A DNA stretch of 64,000 nucleotides, from the NCBI RefSeq assembly GCF_003050835.1, contig NZ_QAOJ01000008.1:1-64000 (forward strand), read 5' to 3'. This DNA is from Pseudomonas sp. GV071 (GTDB taxonomy: Bacteria; Pseudomonadota; Gammaproteobacteria; Pseudomonadales; Pseudomonadaceae). The notes below the pieces were generated by a model. That model was not told where the DNA came from. It worked only from the letters and a program-made list of their open reading frames with translations, and made no database searches. A program made the position numbers and the translations under genes. Shown piece by piece: positions 59,709 through 64,000 of the stretch; the first letter of the stretch is position 1, and each line of letters begins with the position of its first letter.

Positions 59709-60433
59709 CGCACTGCCTCCCGCGCGCCAGCCGCATAGCGCCGTTCGAGGCGTCGCAGGACAAAGTTCGAAGCACTGGTGATGGCCAGATAGATCAGCGC
59801 CGCCAGCACCAGGAAGTAGAACAATTGATAGGTGCTCTTGCCGGCGTCCTGCGCGGCTTTCACCACGTCGGCCAGGCCGATGATCGACACCAGCGCGGTG
59901 GCCTTGAGCATCACCATCCAGTTATTGCCGATGCCCGGCAGGGCGAAGCGCATCATCTGCGGGAACACCACATAACGAAACCGCTGACCGCGTTTCAGGC
60001 CATAGGCCGTGGCCGCTTCCACCTGCCCACGCGGTACCGCGAGAATCGCGCCGCGGAAGGTCTCGGTGAAGTACGCGCCATAAATGAAGCCGAGGGTAAT
60101 GACCCCGGCGGCGAATGGGTCGATCTCGATGTAATCCCATTCCATGGCGTCGGTGAACGACGACAGCCAGGTTTGCAGGCTATAGAAAATCAGCAGCATC
60201 AACACCAGATCGGGCACGCCGCGGATCAGGGTGGTGTAGAGCTGCGCCGGAATGCGCAAGGCGCGCACGCTGGACAGTTTGGCGCTGGCGCCGAGCAAGC
60301 CGAGAACCACGGCTACAAGCAGCGACAGTACCGATAATTTGATGGTCATCCAGGTGCCGAGCAGCAGAAGAGGGCCAAAGCCCTTCAAGCTGAAGGCGGA
60401 CAGCCCGAGAAATTGCAGCAGATTTTCAAACAT
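59705..60433 (-). CDS. aotQ: Arginine/ornithine ABC transporter permease
   Basis: 242 residues, HisQ-type permease with about five helices. The EAA-type loop is VPRGQVEAATAYGLKRGQRF; YTTLIRGVPDLVLMLLIFYS is conserved. It follows aotJ after a 120-base gap that holds a strong hairpin at 60461-60486, and overlaps aotM by four bases. Confidence 0.92.
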   Translation of the reverse strand: MFENLLQFLGLSAFSLKGFGPLLLLGTWMTIKLSVLSLLVAVVLGLLGASAKLSSVRALRIPAQLYTTLIRGVPDLVLMLLIFYSLQTWLSSFTDAMEWDYIEIDPFAAGVITLGFIYGAYFTETFRGAILAVPRGQVEAATAYGLKRGQRFRYVVFPQMMRFALPGIGNNWMVMLKATALVSIIGLADVVKAAQDAGKSTYQLFYFLVLAALIYLAITSASNFVLRRLERRYAAGAREAVR

Positions 60434-60460
60434 GAATCTGACCTTTCACTTCTAACAAAA

Positions 60461-60486
60461 CGCCCACCCCTTTGCAGGGGTGGGCG
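60461..60486 (-). promoter_or_regulatory. Intercistronic hairpin between aotJ and aotQ
   Basis: CGCCCACCCC-TTTG-CAGGGGTGGGCG, an 11-base GC-rich stem followed on the minus strand by TTTTGTTAG. It could act as a partial terminator or 3' stabiliser so that the binding protein is made in excess of the permeases. Confidence 0.65.
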
Positions 60487-60553
60487 ATTAACCCCATGCC
60501 GTCTGAAAGCTACTGCGCTCGCTACGCTTTCAAACAGCATGTACGGCTCTTTA

Positions 60554-61339
60554 TTACTTATTGCCGAGGTACAGATTCAGCTCACCGAAGTGCTTCTTCT
60601 GGATTTCGGCGTATTTGCCGTCATCGTGCAGCGCTTTGATGCCTTTGTTCAGCAGGGCTTTCAGCTCGTCGTTGCCTTTGGAGATACCAATGGCAGTTTT
60701 GGCTGGCAGCAGTTCGCTGTCGATGGCTTCGCTCACTTCGTAGTCAGCGCCTTGTGGCGACTTCAGGAAGCCCAGCTCGGCTTGCAGCATGTCCTGGATG
60801 GAAGCATCCAGACGGCCGCTGGTGAGGTCGGCGTATACCTGGTCCTGGTTCTGGTAGGCCTGGGTTTTCACCCCGGCTTTGTCCAGCACGGCCTTGGCGT
60901 AGGCTTCTTGAATGGTGCCTTGCTCGTAGCCAACGGTCTTGCCTTTCAGGCTTGCCACGTCAGCAGTCAGGCCAGCGCCTTTCTTGAACACCAGGGAGGT
61001 AGGGCCAGAGAACAGCTCGTCAGAGAAATCGATGACTTTTTCGCGGGCCGGGGTAACGGTCATCGAGGAGATCACGCCGTCGAATTTGCGTGCTTTCAGG
61101 CCGGGGATCATGCCGTCGAAGTCGCTTTCAACCCATTTGCACTTGACCTTGAGCTCGGCGCAGATGGCGTTGCCCAGGTCGATGTCGAAGCCAACCAGGC
61201 TGCCGTCAGCGGCTTTGGACTCGAAGGGAGCGTAGGAAGGATCAACCCCGAAGCGGATTTCTTTGAATTCTTTGGCTTGCAGCGAACCGGCGCCAATGCA
61301 CAGGGCCAGGGCAGAAAGAGTCAGCCATGCTTTCTTCAT
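60554..61339 (-). CDS. aotJ: Arginine/ornithine periplasmic binding protein
   Basis: 261 residues. Signal peptide MKKAWLTLSALALCIGAGSL..QA, then the family-3 solute-binding start IRFGVDPSYAPFESKAADGS and LVGFDIDLGNAICAE. VKCKWVESDFDGMIPGL and VDFSDELF-type segments contact the basic amino acid. The ATG at 61339 is chosen; an open frame reaches 61534 without family similarity. It heads the aot operon and should bind arginine and ornithine. Confidence 0.93.
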   Translation of the reverse strand: MKKAWLTLSALALCIGAGSLQAKEFKEIRFGVDPSYAPFESKAADGSLVGFDIDLGNAICAELKVKCKWVESDFDGMIPGLKARKFDGVISSMTVTPAREKVIDFSDELFSGPTSLVFKKGAGLTADVASLKGKTVGYEQGTIQEAYAKAVLDKAGVKTQAYQNQDQVYADLTSGRLDASIQDMLQAELGFLKSPQGADYEVSEAIDSELLPAKTAIGISKGNDELKALLNKGIKALHDDGKYAEIQKKHFGELNLYLGNK

Positions 61340-61795
61340 CGATTGTGTCCTTAGTGTTTTGATCACGTGAGATAACGCGGAAGTTCGACGGGAAACAGTC
61401 CCGAACGAGTGTATGCCAGCAATTTTCGAACCATTGTAAATATGACGACATATTGGATCAGAATCCCGCCGCTTCTGGCTATTCTCCAGGGCGGTAAAAC
61501 ACTGGCAGGTAACGATAAATTGCAAATGCACCACGCTGGTGCTCGTGGACGGGGCGTTAAGTAACAGGGTGGTGCATCCGAGTGTTGTGCCGGAGCACTC
61601 GCAAGCGTAGCGACGCCGTTTCGCCCATTTAAATACTCAGAACGAATGCCAAGCCTCGTGCTCTACAGCACATCAGGCCTCAGCCCCTGGAGCCGCTGCT
61701 AGCCGTGCCGTTTGCGGCCAATAGACCGCTTGTCGCGAGGGCCGCTATGATCTGCCCATCTGCACTTTCATTTATTCCTGCTCCCCGGAGCCTGC
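61340..61795. other. Divergent intergenic region between aotJ and the hybrid kinase
   Basis: 456 bases without a credible gene. 61430-61450 holds a possible ArgR site. 61526-61577 has an inverted repeat with perfect 9-base arms (ATGCACCAC and GTGGTGCAT). 61579-61601 has overlapping, mutually exclusive hairpins (CGAGTG/CACTCG and GTGC/GCAC). Confidence 0.5.
61431..61450 (-). promoter_or_regulatory. Possible ArgR site upstream of aotJ
   Basis: On the minus strand TGTCGTCATATTTACAATGG is near the Pseudomonas ArgR half-site TGTCGC-N8-AA, about 90-110 bases upstream of aotJ. The match is imperfect. Confidence 0.35.
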
Positions 61796-63724
61796 ATGCC
61801 CCAGGTTAAACGCAAGCCCGACCCCTTGATGAGCGACGACCGCTACCGGCTGTTGCTCGACGCGGTGACGGACTATGCCATTTATATGCTCGACACCCAG
61901 GGCCTGGTCAGCAGCTGGAACGCCGGCGCCAAGCGCTTCAAAGGCTACGAAGAGGAAGAAATCCTCGGTCAGCACTTTTCCCGTTTCTATACCGAAGAAG
62001 ACCGCGCCAATGGCATGCCGCAATTGGCCTTGCTGACGGCTGAAACCGAAGGCCGCTTCGAAGGTGAAGGCTGGCGCCAGCGCAAGAATGGCGAACGCTT
62101 CTGGTGCCACGTGGTGATCGACCCGATTCGCACCGCCAGCGGTGCGTTGATTGGTTATGCCAAGGTCACTCGCGATCTTACCGAGCGCAAAATGGCCGAA
62201 GAATCGCTTAAGCAGAGCGAGCAGCAATTTCGCATTCTGGTCGATGGCGTCACTGACTACGCCCTCTACATGCTCAACCCCGAGGGCATGATCACCAACT
62301 GGAACACCGGCGCCCAGCGCATCAAAGGCTATACCCCGAAAGAAATCATCGGCCGCCATTACTCGGTGTTTTTCAGCCCGGAAGACGTCGCCAAAGGCGA
62401 GCCGCAGCGCGGGTTGAACCGGGCCCTGGCCGAGGGCCGCTTTGAAAGTCAGGGCTGGCGGATTCGCAAAGACGGCACGCGGTTCTGGGCCAGCGTGGTG
62501 GTCGACCCGATCCGCAACGACCTCGGCGCGCTGATCGGCTTTGCCAAAATTACCCGCGACATCACCGACAGCATGGAAGCCCAGCGCGCCCTGGAAAAGG
62601 CCCGAGAGTCATTGTTTCAGGCGCAAAAAATGGAGTCGCTCGGGCGCCTCACCGGTGGCATCGCCCATGACTTCAATAACCTCCTGATGGTGATTCTCGG
62701 CAGCCTGGAAGTGGTGCGCCGCCGCGTGCCGGACGAGGCGCGCATTCTCAATTTGCTCGACAACGCCATCCAGGGTGCGCAGCGCGGGGCCAGTCTGACG
62801 CAACGCATGCTGGCTTTTGCCCGTAGCCAGAAGCTGGTGGTCGAAGCGCTGGATGCCCAGGTGCTGGTGCGCGGCATGTCGGACATGTTGCAGCGCGCTC
62901 TCGGCCCGCAAACCCGTATCGAAGTGCGCTTTCCACTGCGCCTGAGTCCTTTGCTGGCCGACAGCAATCAGCTGGAAATGGCCTTGCTCAATCTCGCCGT
63001 GAACGCCCGCGATGCCATGGCCACTGGCGGTCAGATCGTGATCGCTGCTCGTGAGGAAACCCTCGCCGCCGATGACGGTGAGCTGAAAGCTGGCGGTTAT
63101 GTGTGTCTGTCGGTCACCGACAGCGGCGCCGGCATGGACGCGCAAACCCTGGAGCGCGCCCGCGAACCGTTTTTCACCACCAAGGGCGTGGGCAAGGGCA
63201 CTGGCCTGGGCCTGTCGATGGTGCATGGTTTTGCCCAGCAATCCGGTGGCCGACTGATGCTCAGCAGCGAAGTGGGGCAGGGCACCACCGCCGAAATGTG
63301 GCTGCCGGTAGCTAATGTCTCGGCGCAGGCCGAGGTCGCCAACGCAGCACCGGTGATTGGCTTGTCCGCCACCGTGCAAGCGCTCACCGTGCTGGTGGTG
63401 GACGACGACCCGCTGGTGCTGCTGAGCACGGCCGCCATGCTGGACGACCTCGGTTACACCGCCCTCCAAGCCAGCTCCGGGCCCGAGGCGCTGGAGCGCT
63501 TGGCCGGCAACCCGAATATCGATGTGGTGGTTACCGACCTGGCCATGCCGGAGATGACTGGCGCTGAGCTGGCGCAACAGATCAAACAGCGCTGGCCGAC
63601 GCTTCCGGTGCTGCTCGCCAGCGGTTATGCCGACAAGCTCGACGACACCGACCTGGCCCTGCCGCACATTGGCAAACCGTTCAACCAGAACGAGCTGGTG
63701 CAGGCGCTGATCGAGCTAACGTAG
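61796..63724 (+). CDS. Cytoplasmic hybrid histidine kinase with two PAS domains and a receiver
   Basis: 642 residues, no membrane segment. Two similar PAS domains (LLDAVTDYAIYMLDTQG, about 13-125; LVDGVTDYALYMLNPEG, about 145-255) point to internal duplication. A HisKA domain has the phospho-acceptor His in GGIAHDFNNLL (about residue 290). The ATPase has NLAVNARDAM, GAGMD and GKGTGLGLSMV. The C-terminal receiver (VLVVDDDPLVLLS, phospho-Asp in VVVTDLAMPE) ends the protein. No LOV-type NCRFLQ cysteine motif was seen. No output domain or partner regulator is adjacent. GGAG precedes the ATG. Confidence 0.93.
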   Translation: MPQVKRKPDPLMSDDRYRLLLDAVTDYAIYMLDTQGLVSSWNAGAKRFKGYEEEEILGQHFSRFYTEEDRANGMPQLALLTAETEGRFEGEGWRQRKNGERFWCHVVIDPIRTASGALIGYAKVTRDLTERKMAEESLKQSEQQFRILVDGVTDYALYMLNPEGMITNWNTGAQRIKGYTPKEIIGRHYSVFFSPEDVAKGEPQRGLNRALAEGRFESQGWRIRKDGTRFWASVVVDPIRNDLGALIGFAKITRDITDSMEAQRALEKARESLFQAQKMESLGRLTGGIAHDFNNLLMVILGSLEVVRRRVPDEARILNLLDNAIQGAQRGASLTQRMLAFARSQKLVVEALDAQVLVRGMSDMLQRALGPQTRIEVRFPLRLSPLLADSNQLEMALLNLAVNARDAMATGGQIVIAAREETLAADDGELKAGGYVCLSVTDSGAGMDAQTLERAREPFFTTKGVGKGTGLGLSMVHGFAQQSGGRLMLSSEVGQGTTAEMWLPVANVSAQAEVANAAPVIGLSATVQALTVLVVDDDPLVLLSTAAMLDDLGYTALQASSGPEALERLAGNPNIDVVVTDLAMPEMTGAELAQQIKQRWPTLPVLLASGYADKLDDTDLALPHIGKPFNQNELVQALIELT

Positions 63725-63733
63725 CTTCAAAAC

Positions 63734-63799
63734 AAAGGCATCGCGGCTGAAGCCCCTCCCACAAAACACTGTGGGAGGGGCTTCAGCCGCGACGCTTTT
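63734..63799. repeat. REPIN (reverse polarity, TGTGGGAGG ends at the loop)
   Basis: GCATCGCGGCTGAAGCCCC..TCCCACA, ACAC, then TGTGGGAGGGGCTTCAGC..GCGACGC. The arm order is the reverse of the copy at 56188. Confidence 0.88.
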
Positions 63800-63810
63800 T
63801 ACCTCAAGCA

Positions 63811-63838
63811 AAACGCCCGGGCGATGCCGGGCGTTTTG
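63811..63838. terminator. Terminator between the kinase gene and the right-edge gene
   Basis: AAAACGCCCGG-GCGAT-GCCGGGCGTTTT, symmetric, between convergent genes. Confidence 0.85.
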
Positions 63839-63849
63839 CTGTGCGGGGT

Positions 63850-64000
63850 TTACACCACCGGTGGATGGGTTTCCCGTTCCGGGAAGCGGTGGCTGGCGAT
63901 GCCCTTGATAAAGTCGTTTAGCACGCCCTTATCCGCCTTGGTGTCGATAAACACCCCCGGTGGATTATCGGCCAGCGGAATATCCGCAGCGTCGAGCAAC
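63850..64000 (-). CDS. Unidentified protein, C-terminal 49 residues (cut by window edge)
   Basis: The minus strand has an open frame from the right edge ending at TAA (63850-63852). The visible C-terminus includes DNPPGVFIDTKADKGVLNDF and ends HRFPERETHPPVV. I do not recognise the family from this fragment. The terminator just downstream supports it as the real end of a gene. Confidence 0.6.
   Translation of the reverse strand, partial: LLDAADIPLADNPPGVFIDTKADKGVLNDFIKGIASHRFPERETHPPVV

Overview
The window looks like a chromosomal segment of a Pseudomonas species, most likely from the P. fluorescens group. The evidence is the high-GC coding bias, Pseudomonas-type gene families (OprD and OprP/OprO porins, DUF2790 proteins, a MotY-type protein, an aotJQMOP arginine transport operon) and gene order that matches what I remember of P. 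aeruginosa over two blocks: gloA-argG-motY-pyrC-rnt-bfd-bfr-grxD-argF-ABC, and PA3496-like-nth-rnf ... metG-apbC ... dcd. Intergenic spaces carry REP/REPIN palindromes with the core GCATCGCGGCTNAAGC. I saw no rRNA, tRNA, CRISPR array, insertion sequence or prophage. Most of the window is core genome.

Layout. 1-9100: 5' end of an OprD porin, a chemoreceptor, benE-lysE, a MarR regulator divergent from an aminotransferase and a GST, YceH, pirin. 9600-18900: phosphate-type porin, FemAB-like acyltransferase, two DUF2790 proteins, an ABC exporter, ppiA, hydrolase plus LysR regulator, a small exported protein, azoR. 19300-22900: a GntR regulator, polyamine-type binding protein and gamma-glutamyltransferase unit. 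23000-27650: glycerol catabolism (glpD, glpR, glpK) with ybaK between. 27700-40900: PhzF, a diguanylate cyclase, ABC ATPase-argF, cold-shock protein, an orphan molybdopterin oxidoreductase, grxD, the bfr/bfd iron-storage pair, rnt-pyrC, motY, argG, gloA. 41000-48600: PA3496-like protein, nth, an unusual Rnf operon, a YjfL/YjfC/YjfM-like trio, a DUF4349 lipoprotein. 48600-56900: metG, apbC, a FecI-FecR-TonB receptor surface-signalling module, dcd. 57000-61340: aotPOMQJ arginine/ornithine uptake. 61800-63724: a hybrid PAS histidine kinase, then the 3' end of an unidentified minus-strand gene.

The most unusual item is the Rnf operon (41912-45757). It has rnfA, B, D, G and E but no rnfC. RnfB lacks its N-terminal membrane helix and carries a long Ala/Lys/Glu-rich coiled-coil tail like the tail of RnfC. 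By eye alignment to E. coli RsxA/RsxE, RnfA and RnfE have lost all four cysteines expected to hold the intramembrane iron-sulfur cluster, while the flavinylation threonines of RnfG and RnfD and the RnfB clusters are kept. This suggests a rewired or reduced electron-transfer complex.

Other points of interest are a 7-nt tandem repeat abutting the azoR ribosome binding site, a dispersed repeat family with constant ends and variable middles, REPINs in both polarities, the self-contained GntR/binding-protein/GGT unit, the glycerol locus without glpF, and a molybdopterin enzyme with no Cys at the usual metal-ligand position and no partner subunit nearby.
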